Assembly: GCA_964347035.1 (NCBI GenBank)
Contig: CAYFXE010000002.1
Location: forward strand, 82,403-146,402
Source: CAYFXE01 sp964347035
GTDB lineage: Bacteria > Acidobacteriota > Aminicenantia > Aminicenantales > Aminicenantaceae
Direction: 5' to 3'
Length of the DNA stretch: 64,000 nt
The position numbers and the translations under genes were made by a program. Below the pieces are notes generated by a model that saw only the letters and a program-made list of their open reading frames with translations, made no database searches and was not told the origin of the DNA. How positions within the stretch are numbered: position 1 is the first letter of the stretch; every line of letters begins with the position of its first letter. Below, in pieces: positions 17,967 through 27,828 of this stretch.

Positions 17967-18524
17967 ATGAAGTCTCAAACACCAGGCAGTGTATTTCATT
18001 TTCGCTGGAGTATTCCCATTATTAGCGAAATATATGGCCTGGACGGAGCCAGGTTTGTTACAATTTTGAACCGGCTTGGAATAAGCCGCAGCGTATTATC
18101 CTCCACTCTTTGCAAGTTAGTTGAAAACGGGCTTGTCATGCACAATCCTGGATACGGGCATCCCCTTCGGCCTGAATACCTGCTCACTCCCGAAGGAAAA
18201 AAAATTGCCCCTTTTTGCAGAGACCTCATGAATCTTGTAAAAGAGCATAAAGCCTGGCTTTTAGTCCAATCAAGATGGGCACTCCGTATAATGTTCTTGC
18301 TCATCAAGCCAGGTGTGCGTTTCTCGGAGATGATGTCGAGGTTAGCGCCGATTACACCACGCGCTTTATCAGAAGAATTGAAACGGCTATACTCCGAAGG
18401 CTATATCGACAGAAAAATCATTGACGATTACCCTCCTGCAACACTCTATGAATCAACCCCAAAATCGGCGCCGTTTATAGCGATGCTTAAAAGAGAAAAA
18501 TATTTCAAGATATTAAATATTTGA
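17967..18524 (+). CDS. Winged-helix transcription regulator with two HxlR-like domains
   Basis: Protein of 185 aa. Two HxlR/MarR-like winged-helix modules can be read in tandem: residues about 10-85 (ILNRLGISRSVLSSTLCKLVENGLV, then wing and LTPEGKKIAPFCRDL) and about 100-175 (SRWALRIMFLLIKPGVRFSEM...ITPRALSEELKRLYSEGYIDRK). HxlR proteins are normally about 110 aa with one module, so this is a double-headed form. Divergent from the VOC gene with a 14-bp perfect inverted repeat between them. Probably a repressor responding to a small reactive compound or oxidative signal, as other HxlR members do; the ligand is unknown. Confidence 0.78.
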   Translation: MKSQTPGSVFHFRWSIPIISEIYGLDGARFVTILNRLGISRSVLSSTLCKLVENGLVMHNPGYGHPLRPEYLLTPEGKKIAPFCRDLMNLVKEHKAWLLVQSRWALRIMFLLIKPGVRFSEMMSRLAPITPRALSEELKRLYSEGYIDRKIIDDYPPATLYESTPKSAPFIAMLKREKYFKILNI

Positions 18525-18743
18525 CGTCAGCAAGATTTGCGCGTTTTACAAAAACACATAAAATTTCTTCCTCGAGGATTTTAAATCATCTGTGTCTATT
18601 ATGAAAAAAATGTGATGATTGTATGAGCCTATATTTTTAAGAGCTGCGTTTTAGGGAATTTCAAACTCATATCAACCTTCTGACCTAAATGGAGTCTATA
18701 TTATCTAACAGCACGAAAAAATCGTAGTGTTTGAGACAGAAGT
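18525..18743 (+). other. Region upstream of first PadR gene
   Basis: No gene seen. AATCATC (18586-18592) and GATGATT (about 18613-18619) are inverted around about 20 nt and could form a hairpin ending the regulator transcript or an operator. Neither the sigma-54 box nor the tandem dyads found upstream of the second PadR gene are present here. Confidence 0.4.
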
Positions 18744-19076
18744 TTGAGGAGATTTAAACTGAAAAATTTATCGATCAATGAGCAGATTTTTCTCATAGCC
18801 ATATGGTGGCTCAAAGACGAGGCTTATGGAGTCAGAATCAGGGATAAGATTACCAAAATGACCGGAAGGACATTCACGTTCGGCACTCTGTACAACACTT
18901 TGGATAATCTGGCAAAGAAAGGCTATGTAACTTCCCGGGCTGTTCAAATCCTCAATCAAACGGGAGGAAACAAAAGGGTTTACTACACAATCACCAAAAG
19001 TGGGCTTGAAGCCTTACGCCAAGCTCGAGAACTCCAGAAAGCTATCTGGAAAGGCATTGAAAAATATGCCCTTTGA
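18744..19076 (+). CDS. PadR-family transcription regulator 1
   Basis: PadR N-terminal winged helix of about 110 aa: LSINEQIFLIAIWWLKDEAYGVRIRDKI (helices 1-2), GTLYNTLDNLAKKGYVTSR (recognition helix and start of wing), NKRVYYTITKSGLEALRQA (wing and following helix). The start is unclear: TTG at 18744, or CTG at 18759 with GAGGAG about 7 nt upstream, which would give the usual MKNLS-like start. It ends 6 nt before the (broken) permease 6, and PadR-permease pairs of this type are common where the permease carries a prefix domain. Probably a repressor of its own operon. With the permease inactivated it may be an orphan. Confidence 0.88.
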   Translation: MRRFKLKNLSINEQIFLIAIWWLKDEAYGVRIRDKITKMTGRTFTFGTLYNTLDNLAKKGYVTSRAVQILNQTGGNKRVYYTITKSGLEALRQARELQKAIWKGIEKYAL

Positions 19077-19082
19077 AAAAAA

Positions 19083-21689
19083 ATGGAGCCGTCTAAAAGC
19101 CTTCCCCCTCCCCGTCTGGCGGTTTGGGTTGTCAAGCGTCTTGAACGGTATGAGACAAAACATGCCATTGTCGATGACATGCAGGAGGTTTTTACGGTGA
19201 TCTGCCAGGAACGGGGCTTCATTTCAGCCTGCTTTTGGTATTGGGGACAGTGCCTGGATGCCGTCATTAAAAATACACTTTTTAACTTTAAATGGAGTCT
19301 AATCATGATTATGAACTATCTTAAAACCGCTTTAAGAAATATTCTTAAACACAAAGGCTATTCTTTCATCAATATTCTTGGTCTGGCTGTGGGTTTGGCC
19401 TGCGGCATCTTGATTTTGCTTTTCGTGTATTTCGAGCTCAGCTACGACCAGTTTCACGAAAATAAGGAAAGGATTCATCGGGTTGCGGTGAAGGCCATGT
19501 TCGGGGACACACACATCGCACAGACCCACACGCCGACCATCCTGACCCGAACCTTTTATCAGGATTATCCCGACGTGGAAATTTCCCTCCGCTTGCAGCC
19601 TTTTGACCGCGGCGTCGAGGTTTGCAGGGATGATAAGATCTTCAATGAGTACCGGGTAGTTGCGTCGGATCCAGAGTTTTTTCAGATGTTCTCCTTCCCG
19701 CTGATGTCCGGTGAAGCAGAAAGCGTGCTCAAAGAGCCCAACACGGTGGTCATCTCGTCGTCTACGGCACAGAAGTATTTCGGCAATATGGATCCCATGG
19801 GTCAGGTGCTCAACATCGGGAAAAATGAGTTCCGGGTCACGGGCGTGATGGCGGACATGCCCGCCAATTCCCATTTCCACTTTGACCTGGTCGTGTCCAT
19901 CGTCACCTATGATGAAATCGATAACACGGACTGGTTCGCCTGCAACTACCGCACCTATCTCCAATTGCGCGAAAGCGTGTCCCGGAAAGATTTTGAGGCC
20001 AAGTTCCCGGATCTCGCGAATCGCCATATGTTCAAAGGTGATTATGACAACTGGACACAAAAAGGAAATTTTTGGATATTTTATCTGCAGCCATTGACCA
20101 GCATTCACCTCCATTCCGATTTAAGCGGTGAATTGAGCCTAATGGCGATGCAGCGTATGTGACCATATTTTTTATCATTGCCGTATTCATCCTCCTGCTT
20201 GCAGCCGTGAATTATATGAATCTCTCCACAGCCCGTTCCGCCGGTCGGGGGCGCGAGGTGGGCGTTCGAAAAGTCGCGGGCGCCACGCGGGGAATTTTAA
20301 TTCGGCAATTTTTGTCTGAGTCTATTTTGTCGAGTTTGCTTGCCCTGATATTGGCCATGTTTTTAGTGCATCTTCTCCTTCCATCTTTCGGGAATATGGT
20401 ACAAAGGCAACTCACAGTTCCTTACCGTTCTGTACCCTGGCTTGTTCCCGGATTGCTGAGGCTGGCCGTGGGAATCGGCATCCTGTCAGGCGCGTATCCT
20501 TCATTCTTTCTCTCTTCATTCCGGCCGGTGATGGTTCTGCAAGGACGGATGCGAAGTGCCTCCAGAAATACGACGCTGCGTCACGTATTGGTGCTTTTTC
20601 AGTTCGCCATCTCCATCGCCCTGCTCATCAGCACAGTCATCGTTCAACAACAACTGACATATTTCATGAACAAAGATCTCGGTTTCAACAAGGAGCAGGT
20701 GGTTGTAGTGAAAACACCAGCGCCTCTGGGAGTGCGGGGTGCACCCTTCAAGGATGCCCTGCGTCAGAATCCTGCGATCCTGGAAGTCAGCGGTTCGAAT
20801 ACACTGCCGGGCAGGTTTTTCGCCAGCTGTTTGGTCCAACCCGAGGAATTTGATAAGAGCGTCATCATGAACATCAGTCTTTGCGAGCCCGAATTCTAGG
20901 ATGTTATCCAATTAAAAATGGTCCAGGGCCGATTCTTTTCCAGGGAATTCGGCACGGATTCAACGGCGGTCATTCTCAATCAAGCAGCGGCAGACCTTCT
21001 GGCATGGGACGATCCTATCGGGAAGACCATCACCCCCGGTTCTGGTATCGCATTTCATGTTATCGGGGTGGTCCAGGATTATCACTATGAATCCCTGCAT
21101 CAGATAGTCCGCCCTTCAGCTATGGCCTTGTTGAACGGTGCCTGGGATTGGTGGCTGGAGCAGTATATTTCTCTTCACGTTCAAACGAAGAATCTATCGG
21201 GTACATTAGAATATCTAGAATCCACATGGGATCGCTTTAATCCAGGCAAATCACTGGAATACACGTTTTTGGATAATGACTACGCGGCTTTGTATGATAA
21301 TGAACAACGTACGAGGAGACTCTTCTCTTTCTTCTCTGGCCTAGCTATATTAATTGCCTGCCTGGGACTATTCGGTCTGGCCTCCTTTGCGGCAGAACAG
21401 CGGACCAAAGAGGTCGGCATCCGTAAAGTACTGGGAGCATCAGCTGCCAGGATTTTTGTGCTTCATTCTCAGGAATAAATGGGTTATTTTAGCAAACATA
21501 ATTGCCTGGCCTGTAGCGTATTATTTCATGAATAATTGGCTGCAAAACTTTGCCTATCGGATCAACATGAGTGTTTGGATTTTCATCATTTCCGGTCTGG
21601 CGGCCACGGTGATCGCCCTTTTATCTGTCAGCTACCAAGCTATCAAAGCCGCCACAGCCAATCCCGTGGATTCACTACGGTATGAATAG
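19083..21689 (+). pseudogene. MacB/FtsX-type permease 6 with permease prefix domain 2, broken in three places
   Basis: Remnant of a permease of about 865 codons. The N-terminal 75 residues are a permease prefix domain of the PPRLAVWVVKRLERYETKHAI...GDM/DDM-E-VF...WYWGQ type, followed by MNYLKTALRNILKHKGYS and the normal double PCD-FtsX layout. Lesions: (1) a frameshift near 20130-20140, where GELSLMAMQRM-stop replaces the expected path to NGDAAYVTIFFIIAVF; (2) an in-frame TAG at 20897-20899 inside CEPEF-stop-DVIQLKMVQGR, where relatives have an aromatic or aliphatic residue; (3) a small deletion near 21470, with SQE-stop instead of continuing to KWVILANIIAWPVAYY. C-terminus NPVDSLRYE is intact. 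Three separate lesions in one gene, while most neighbours are clean, argue for genuine decay. The upstream PadR gene is intact. Confidence 0.88.
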
Positions 21690-21771
21690 AAATAGAGGAA
21701 TCGAGAGCATTCCCAATATTTGCAAAATCCGATGTTCTCAATCATCCGGTCTGAGTCATAGCGTATGTCAA

Positions 21772-21932
21772 AAAAATGGGGACGGTTCTATTTTTCCCTT
21801 CCCGTCATTCCTGCGGGGTCTATGCTTTCGCAGGCAGGTAGCAAGAATCCAGGCTTGTTCCTACGGAAGCAGGGAATAGGAATCTAGGTTAGAAACAAAA
21901 AAAAGGAAAGAAATAGAATCGTCCCCATTTTT
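21772..21932. repeat. MITE/REP-like element 1 (about 160 bp) with terminal inverted repeats
   Basis: The ends AAAAATGGGGACGGTTCTAT and its near-complement (AAATAGAATCGTCCCCATTTTT at 21911-21932) form imperfect terminal inverted repeats. The interior carries CCCGTCATTCCTGC and AATCTAGGTTAGAAA blocks shared with the element at 24511-24654. Too short for a transposase, so probably mobilised in trans by a REP-associated (Y1-type) transposase not in this window. It occupies much of the 362-bp gap between permeases 6 and 7; the rest shows only a 7-bp dyad (TTCTCGA 21978, TCGAGAA 22017) near the next gene. Confidence 0.7.
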
Positions 21933-22051
21933 ATTCACTCGGGCTTGCTTCAAAGTGGAGTGAGGGAAACTTTTTAATTCTCGATGAGTATATTGTATTG
22001 TAGTATCTCAGTTACCTCGAGAAGAATGAAAATAAATTCAAGGAGTGGGAA

Positions 22052-24499
22052 ATGTTAAAAAATTATATGAAAATCGCCTGGCGGAACATAAAAAGACATA
22101 AGGGCTTCTCTATCATCAACATCACGGGTTTGGCCATCGGGATGACCATATGCATTCTCATCCTTTTGTTTGTCCGGTACGAGCTGAGCTATGATACCTA
22201 CCATAGGGATTCTAATAATCTATACCGGCTCGAGCGCCAGTGGTTCACTGCCGATGGAGCTGTGAGGAGCCATTTCTGTTCGTTAGCTCCCTCCTTTGTT
22301 CCTTTTTTTGAAAAAGAATTTCCAGAAGTCGAGAATGCTGTCCGGATTCTGCCAACTGGGAATATCCTGGTGAGTGTGGGAGAATCTCATTTTGACGAGG
22401 AGCACTTTTATTTTGCTGAAGAAGACATATTCGATGTCTTTGCGCTCCCCCTCGTCAAAGGAGACCCTAAGACAGCCCTTGCCAAACCCGGCAGTCTGGT
22501 AATTACCGAGTCAACTGCCCGGAAATATTTTGGGGAAGAAGACCCGATGGACAAGCAAATGAAGGTCAATCAGACGAATCTTTACCAGGTTACAGGCGTT
22601 ATGGAAGATACACCTCCAAACAGCCATGTCCATTTCGATTTTCTGGCTTCATATCTTACCTTGAAAGGAGTTTTCGTCCGCGGCGGCAATGACTATTTTC
22701 ATGGTTTGAGAAATTTCTCTGATAATGTGACTTTTGTCTATGCTCGTTTTTCTCGAGGCACAGATCCTGAGGATATCACAGCGAAGATCCCAGGATTTAT
22801 CGATCGTGTTTTGGGAACTCGGAGAGACAGAGACGGCAATGTTGTTCAGGCCAGCCAGGGGACGACTATCTTTCTACGTAAGGTCACTGACATCCATCTC
22901 CATTCACATACGGGCACAGAACTGGAGGCTAATGGAGATATTCGTTATGTCAACCTCTTTACCATCATCGCCATATTTGTTTTGATCATTGCCTGTGTCA
23001 ATTTCATGAATCTTTCCACAGCCAGGGCTGCCCAAAGAGCCAGAGAAGTCGGTTTGCGCAAGGTTGTCGGCGCTAACCGCCAGCGGCTCACCGTCCAATT
23101 TTTAGGAGAATCTCTTGTGATCGCTCTAGTATCGATGATGCTGTCCTTGGCCTTCGTAGCTTTGCTGTTACCTCACTTCAACGCTTTTTCCAGCCGCCAG
23201 ATAAGTTTGGGCTTGCTTTTCAACCCAGCCGGCCTTCTGACAGTGCTGGCCGTTTTTTTCCTGACAGGCATCGCCTCGGGCTTTTATCCGGCGGTTTACA
23301 TTTCTGCATTCAGGCCGGCAACCATCCTGCGGGGCGAACTGACTCATGGCCTCCGGGGAGCAAGAATGCGCAAAGTTCTGGTTATTTTTCAGTTTGCCAT
23401 ATCTATCGCGCTGATTGTCTGTGTAAGTGTGGTCTACAAACAGATGAGGTTTTTGAAAACTGCCGATCTTGGATTTCAGCGTGAAAACATAGTCATGCTT
23501 CCTGCCGATCAAGTGGTTCGGGAGAACTGGGAGGAGTTCAAGCAGCAGCTAACCAGTAGTCCCTATGTTCTGTTTGCAACTCTTTCGAAGCGGGCGCCGA
23601 CGGGACGGTTGCTGGATTCTCCGGGATTTCAGACCGAAGTCGAAGGAGAGGTTGTCAGAAGCTCTTTCAGTATGCCCCACAACCGTGTCGAACATGACTT
23701 TTTTAAGACATACAGGATGGAAATTATCGCCGGCCGGGATTTCTCAATCGATTATCCAACGGATAAGGACGAAGCCTTTATCCTGAATGAGACCGCTGTC
23801 CGGATTCTTGGATTTAACCGACCCGAAGATGCCGTGGGAATAACCATGTCCACGTTCGCTCCGAATAAGTCTGGTAAAGTCATCGGAGTGGTTGCAGACT
23901 TTAACTATGAATCTCTCCATCATAGGATCATCCCAATAATTAGTTATATTCGTCCCAGTGAGGCCAATACGGTATCAATCAGGATTGCTCCGGGCCGGAT
24001 AAAAGACGCTTTGAACGATGCCGAAGCTGTTTGGAGGCGATTCAACCCTGAATACCCCTTCCGGTATGATTTCCTGAATGATCGGATTGCCGCCCTTTAC
24101 CGCAACGAGGAGCGGATGATGATGATGTTCGGATATTTCAGCCTTCTGGCCATCTTCATTGCCTGTTTAGGACTTTTCGGCTTAGCCTCATACACCGCAG
24201 AGAAGCGGACGAAAGAGATTGGCATCCGCAAAGTGCTGGGAGCTTCGCTTTCGAATATCATGATTCTTCTTTCCAAAGAGTCGACTATTTTGGTTCTGGC
24301 GGCCAACATCATTGCTTGGCCGATAGCTTACTTTGCTATGGACAGGTGGCTGAATAATTTTGCTTATAGAGTCAGCGTGGGTTGGGTCGTGTTCGTGTTC
24401 GCGGGATTATTGGCTTTTGTCATTTCCGTTTTAACCGTGAGTTACCAATCCATCAAAGTGGCTGTGGTCGAGCCCGCTGATTCCCTTCGTTACGAATAA
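22052..24499 (+). CDS. MacB/FtsX-type ABC transporter permease 7
   Basis: Permease of 815 aa (MLKNYMKIAWRNIKRHKGFS), starting 3 nt after an AAGGAGTGGG leader. Double PCD-FtsX layout: TM1 about 20-41; PCD1 is longer than in relatives, with extra loops around GGNDYFHGLRNFSDN and TRRDRDGNVVQ; FtsX core 1 AREVGLRKVVGANRQRLTVQF; PCD2; FtsX core 2 ACLGLFGLASYTAEKRTKEIGIRKVLGAS; terminal EPADSLRYE. It is flanked on both sides by MITE-like elements, so it sits in a mobile-element-rich pocket. No ATPase or regulator is adjacent. Substrate unknown. Confidence 0.93.
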   Translation: MLKNYMKIAWRNIKRHKGFSIINITGLAIGMTICILILLFVRYELSYDTYHRDSNNLYRLERQWFTADGAVRSHFCSLAPSFVPFFEKEFPEVENAVRILPTGNILVSVGESHFDEEHFYFAEEDIFDVFALPLVKGDPKTALAKPGSLVITESTARKYFGEEDPMDKQMKVNQTNLYQVTGVMEDTPPNSHVHFDFLASYLTLKGVFVRGGNDYFHGLRNFSDNVTFVYARFSRGTDPEDITAKIPGFIDRVLGTRRDRDGNVVQASQGTTIFLRKVTDIHLHSHTGTELEANGDIRYVNLFTIIAIFVLIIACVNFMNLSTARAAQRAREVGLRKVVGANRQRLTVQFLGESLVIALVSMMLSLAFVALLLPHFNAFSSRQISLGLLFNPAGLLTVLAVFFLTGIASGFYPAVYISAFRPATILRGELTHGLRGARMRKVLVIFQFAISIALIVCVSVVYKQMRFLKTADLGFQRENIVMLPADQVVRENWEEFKQQLTSSPYVLFATLSKRAPTGRLLDSPGFQTEVEGEVVRSSFSMPHNRVEHDFFKTYRMEIIAGRDFSIDYPTDKDEAFILNETAVRILGFNRPEDAVGITMSTFAPNKSGKVIGVVADFNYESLHHRIIPIISYIRPSEANTVSIRIAPGRIKDALNDAEAVWRRFNPEYPFRYDFLNDRIAALYRNEERMMMMFGYFSLLAIFIACLGLFGLASYTAEKRTKEIGIRKVLGASLSNIMILLSKESTILVLAANIIAWPIAYFAMDRWLNNFAYRVSVGWVVFVFAGLLAFVISVLTVSYQSIKVAVVEPADSLRYE

Positions 24500-24510
24500 G
24501 CACATAGGAA

Positions 24511-24654
24511 AAATAGGGACGGTCCTATTTTTCTCTTCCTGTCATTCCTGCACCTGCCTTCGCAGGCACAAGCTTCGCGCAGGAATAAAAGCCTGTTCCT
24601 GCAAAGGTAAGAATCTAGGTTAGAAAAAAAGAAAAAATAGGACCGTCCCTATTT
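24511..24654. repeat. MITE/REP-like element 2 (144 bp) with perfect 22-bp terminal inverted repeats
   Basis: Positions 24511-24532 and 24633-24654 are exact reverse complements (AAATAGGGACGGTCC... type). Each end is itself close to a palindrome. The interior holds a hairpin CACCTGCCTTCGCAGGCA and the GAATCTAGGTTAGAAA block also found in the 21.8-kb copy. No coding capacity. It lies directly after the permease 7 stop and about 10 bp before the activator dyads of the next unit. Confidence 0.75.
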
Positions 24655-24661
24655 CTTTTAT

Positions 24662-24765
24662 TGTCCGTTTTCGAACAGTCTGTGTTACTAATCCGAACAT
24701 ATTTTAATCATAGCTACTCCATACAGTCCACCTTTCCCTGGTTGTAGTGATGGCATGAAATTTGC
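24662..24765 (+). promoter_or_regulatory. Sigma-54-like promoter with tandem activator dyads upstream of PadR 2-permease 8
   Basis: TGTCCGTTTTCGAACA (24662-24677), 5-nt spacer, TGTTACTAATCCGAACA (24683-24699), 51 nt, then TGGCATGAAATTTGC (24751-24765), which has GG-N10-GC and TGGCAT, a strong RpoN -24/-12 match. The dyad order and spacing are the same as at 12.3 and 30.4 kb. A start site about 12 nt past the GC would leave a leader of roughly 30 nt before the PadR ATG at 24807. Confidence 0.82.
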
Positions 24766-24806
24766 TTACATAGAGGTACTAGGTATCTTGTCATGTGAGG
24801 TATATA

Positions 24807-25145
24807 ATGATTTCCAAAGCATTAGTCGCCGCATCTACTAAGCCAGTAATTCTGTCTATCCTGTTAAACGGTGAGAATTATGGTTATCAAATCATCCAAA
24901 AGGTGAAAAAACTCTCCGGTGGAAGCCTTGAATGGTCGGATGGGATGCTTTATCCAGTACTTCATCGACTTGAAAAAGATCAATTTATTCGATCGCAGTG
25001 GATAATCTCTAAGGGGGGAAAACTTCGGAAATATTACACATTGACTGATTCGGGAAGAGAGGAGCTAGAAACAGAAAAAAAGCATTGGATGACCGTCCAT
25101 GAGGCTCTCTTGAAATTGTGGAAGCCCCTACCTGCATTCGATTGA
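24807..25145 (+). CDS. PadR-family transcription regulator 2
   Basis: About 112 aa from the ATG at 24807 (GTGAGG 6 nt upstream; an in-frame GTG at 24795 overlaps that site). PadR winged helix: PVILSILLNGENYGYQIIQKVKKLSGG, DGMLYPVLHRLEKDQFIRSQW, then GGKLRKYYTLTDSGREELETEKKHW. It is the better-conserved of the two PadR proteins here (standard YPVLHRLE recognition helix). It stands 24 nt before permease 8 and is presumably co-transcribed with it from the sigma-54-like promoter, giving a unit with both an activator site and a PadR repressor gene. Confidence 0.93.
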   Translation: MISKALVAASTKPVILSILLNGENYGYQIIQKVKKLSGGSLEWSDGMLYPVLHRLEKDQFIRSQWIISKGGKLRKYYTLTDSGREELETEKKHWMTVHEALLKLWKPLPAFD

Positions 25146-25169
25146 AGAAAATGCCTTTCTCGTTGGTAG

Positions 25170-27818
25170 GTGATGAAAATGTTTGATCTAGAAAAAGCTA
25201 TCAGACAATGGCGCAGAAGCTTGAGAAAGAATGAAGCCCTAGAAGATGGTTATATTGCCGAGCTGGAGTCACATTTAAGGGATGATATAGAAAACAGGAT
25301 CGGCAAAGGGGTGAGCGAAGAGAATGCTTTCAAAGAAGCTGTGGAAAATATCGGCAAATCAGAGACCATCGGGTCCGAATATTTCAAAACGAACACACGT
25401 CACCTCAGCGGAAGGCCTCCGTGGAACCCTTCACGCTGGATGCCAACTCTCATTTTCAATTATCTCAAGATTGCTCTTCGTAGAATTAGAAGACAGAAAG
25501 GATATTCCTTTATCAATATAGCTGGCCTGGCTGTGGGCATGGCTGCCTGTATTCTCATCCTTATCTGGATTCAGGATGAGCTGAGCTATGACAAATTTCA
25601 CAAGAATACAGGCCAGATTTATCGCCTCATCAGCGAAGACACTTCTGGAGGAAAGACATTCAAACTAGCAGGTTCCCCCGCCCCTCTCGGCCAGACAATG
25701 GTAGACGAATTGCCAGAGGTCTTGAATTTCACCCGGGTGCAGGCAGGATGGCCAAGATGGAATCTCCACCTCGGGGATAAACGGTTTCTTGAGGAATACC
25801 TAGCTGCTGTGGACTCTACATTCTTTGAAATCTTTCGGTTTCCCTTTATCAGAGGCAATCCAAAGACAGCCCTGAATGACAGATATTCGATCGTCCTTAA
25901 TGAGGATTTGGGGCAAAAAATCTTCGGCGATGATGATCCCATGGGAAAAATAGTCAAGTTGAATAACACAGATATGACAGTGACAGGGATCATTAAAAAC
26001 ATCCCCCGAAATTCCCACCTCCATTTTACATTCGCCTTCCCTGCTATAAACATGACAAAGTGGCGAGAATCAAAAATGGACGAGTGGGATTACAGCCAGT
26101 TTGCCACATATGTGATTCTACGAAAAGAAGCCAACATCGCTGATGTTAACAAAAAGATGATGAGCATCGTCAAGCAACACCTTCCCCAACTCCAGGGTAG
26201 AGTCTACCTTCAACCTCTCAAAGATATTCACCTCCATTCCACGGGCATCAACACCTGGATGCTTGCCTATCCCAACAAGGGAAACATCCTGTATGTCTAC
26301 ATCTTTTCCTTGACGGCTTTCTGTATACTTATTCTCGCCAGTATCAACTTCATGAATCTTTCGACTGCGCGCTACGCCACCAGGGCTAAAGAAGTCGGCA
26401 TGCGCAAGGTTGTGGGTGCCCGGAGATCAGACCTTATCAGACAGTTTTTAGGGGAATCAACCCTGCTAACCTTTCTATCTCTGCTCATCGCTGCACTCCT
26501 GGTGGAGCTGATGCTTCCGACGTTCAGCAGACTGGCTGGCAAGGAGTTGAGTTTAATTCAATCGGGAAACTGGCACATTCTGGTTGGTCTGTTTATCATC
26601 GCTGTGGTTACGAGTCTCTTTTCTGGAAGCTATCCGGCTGTTATTCTCTCCGCATTCCAACCGGTCAAGGTCATAAAGAACATCGGACAGATTGGAATGA
26701 GCCGGGGAGTGACGCTGCGGAAAGTCCTGGTTGGCCTGCAGTTTACCTTTACAATCGGATTGATCATCTGTACGGCTATTATTTACCGTCAGCTTCATTT
26801 CATGCAAAACAGGGACCTGGGATACGAAACAGAACACATCATCTCTTTCTCTGCTTATAATGACTATGAAAAGAACTATGAGGCCGAGAAAAGCGAGCTT
26901 CTCCAGAATCCTAACATCCTGGCCGTGTGTCGAGGCTTTCCACCTCCATCAGGAGAATGGGGAACAACCGAAGTGGATTGGGAGGGCAGAGATTCATCTG
27001 TGGAAGTCAAGATCGCCAGAGGATCATGCAGTTATGATTATTTGAAGGTCTTCAACCTGAAGATAGTGGAGGGACGCTTTTTCTCTCCAGAGTATGCTCA
27101 AGATAACCAAAACTGGGTGCTGAATGAGACAGCCATCAAGGCTATGGAGATGGAAGATCCTATCGGCAAATGGTTTTCTTTCAGGGATCAGAAAGGAATA
27201 ATCATCGGAATCTTGAAGGATTTCCACGGATCCTCTCTCCACAATCCGATCGCACCAGTGGCCATGCAGCCAGGGGATGGATTCCACATGTACGTTAAGT
27301 ACCGTTCTGGAAACGTGGCTGAGATACTGTCATTTTTAAAGATCAAGTGGGATAAGTTTGTCGGAACACATATCCCTTTCCGGTATGAATTTGTAGATGA
27401 GAATATCAAAAACTGGTATAGAGCAGAGCAGCAGATAGGGACAATATTCCGGCACTTTACAGTATTGACCGTTTTCATTGCCTGTCTGGGACTTTTCGGA
27501 TTGGCTTCGTTTACAGCTGAACAAAGAACCAAAGAGATCGGTATCCGGAAGATACTGGGAGCCAAGGTATCAGGACTTGTCTTGCTTCTGGTTAAAGAGT
27601 TTGCCAATTCGGTTTTGATAGCCAACCTGATTGCCTGGCCGGTTGCCTATTTTGTGGCCAGAAATTGGCTTAGGCGGTTCGCCTACCGGATTGATCTTGG
27701 CTTGGAAATCTTCCTGTTTTCTGCTGTATCTGCTTTATTTATAGCCACGATGACTGTAAGCTACCAAGCCATTAAGGCAGCCACGGCCAATCCCGTAGAT
27801 TCATTGAGGTATGAATAA
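25170..27818 (+). CDS. MacB/FtsX-type ABC transporter permease 8 with permease prefix domain 1
   Basis: Permease of 882 aa. Residues 1-85 are a permease prefix domain of the DLEKAIRQWRRSLRKNEALEDGYIAELESHLRDDIE type, a helical cytoplasmic module with a GVSEENAFKEAVENIG continuation, different from the prefix on permease 6. Then FNYLKIALRRIRRQKGYS, TM1, PCD1, FtsX core 1 (AKEVGMRKVVGARRSDLIRQF), PCD2, FtsX core 2 (ACLGLFGLASFTAEQRTKEIGIRKILGAK) and terminal NPVDSLRYE. Such prefix domains are known on permeases next to PadR genes and may let the permease signal to or be sensed by regulators; that is inference. No ATPase is adjacent. Confidence 0.94.
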   Translation: MMKMFDLEKAIRQWRRSLRKNEALEDGYIAELESHLRDDIENRIGKGVSEENAFKEAVENIGKSETIGSEYFKTNTRHLSGRPPWNPSRWMPTLIFNYLKIALRRIRRQKGYSFINIAGLAVGMAACILILIWIQDELSYDKFHKNTGQIYRLISEDTSGGKTFKLAGSPAPLGQTMVDELPEVLNFTRVQAGWPRWNLHLGDKRFLEEYLAAVDSTFFEIFRFPFIRGNPKTALNDRYSIVLNEDLGQKIFGDDDPMGKIVKLNNTDMTVTGIIKNIPRNSHLHFTFAFPAINMTKWRESKMDEWDYSQFATYVILRKEANIADVNKKMMSIVKQHLPQLQGRVYLQPLKDIHLHSTGINTWMLAYPNKGNILYVYIFSLTAFCILILASINFMNLSTARYATRAKEVGMRKVVGARRSDLIRQFLGESTLLTFLSLLIAALLVELMLPTFSRLAGKELSLIQSGNWHILVGLFIIAVVTSLFSGSYPAVILSAFQPVKVIKNIGQIGMSRGVTLRKVLVGLQFTFTIGLIICTAIIYRQLHFMQNRDLGYETEHIISFSAYNDYEKNYEAEKSELLQNPNILAVCRGFPPPSGEWGTTEVDWEGRDSSVEVKIARGSCSYDYLKVFNLKIVEGRFFSPEYAQDNQNWVLNETAIKAMEMEDPIGKWFSFRDQKGIIIGILKDFHGSSLHNPIAPVAMQPGDGFHMYVKYRSGNVAEILSFLKIKWDKFVGTHIPFRYEFVDENIKNWYRAEQQIGTIFRHFTVLTVFIACLGLFGLASFTAEQRTKEIGIRKILGAKVSGLVLLLVKEFANSVLIANLIAWPVAYFVARNWLRRFAYRIDLGLEIFLFSAVSALFIATMTVSYQAIKAATANPVDSLRYE

Positions 27819-27828
27819 ACATAAAAGC

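Noticed and set aside
20897..20899. Selenocysteine or pyrrolysine insertion at in-frame stops
   Set aside because: The stops are TAG, excluding the TGA selenocysteine code. The replaced residues differ between genes, and TAG also terminates many intact genes, so programmed recoding is not supported, although the TAG bias is reported.
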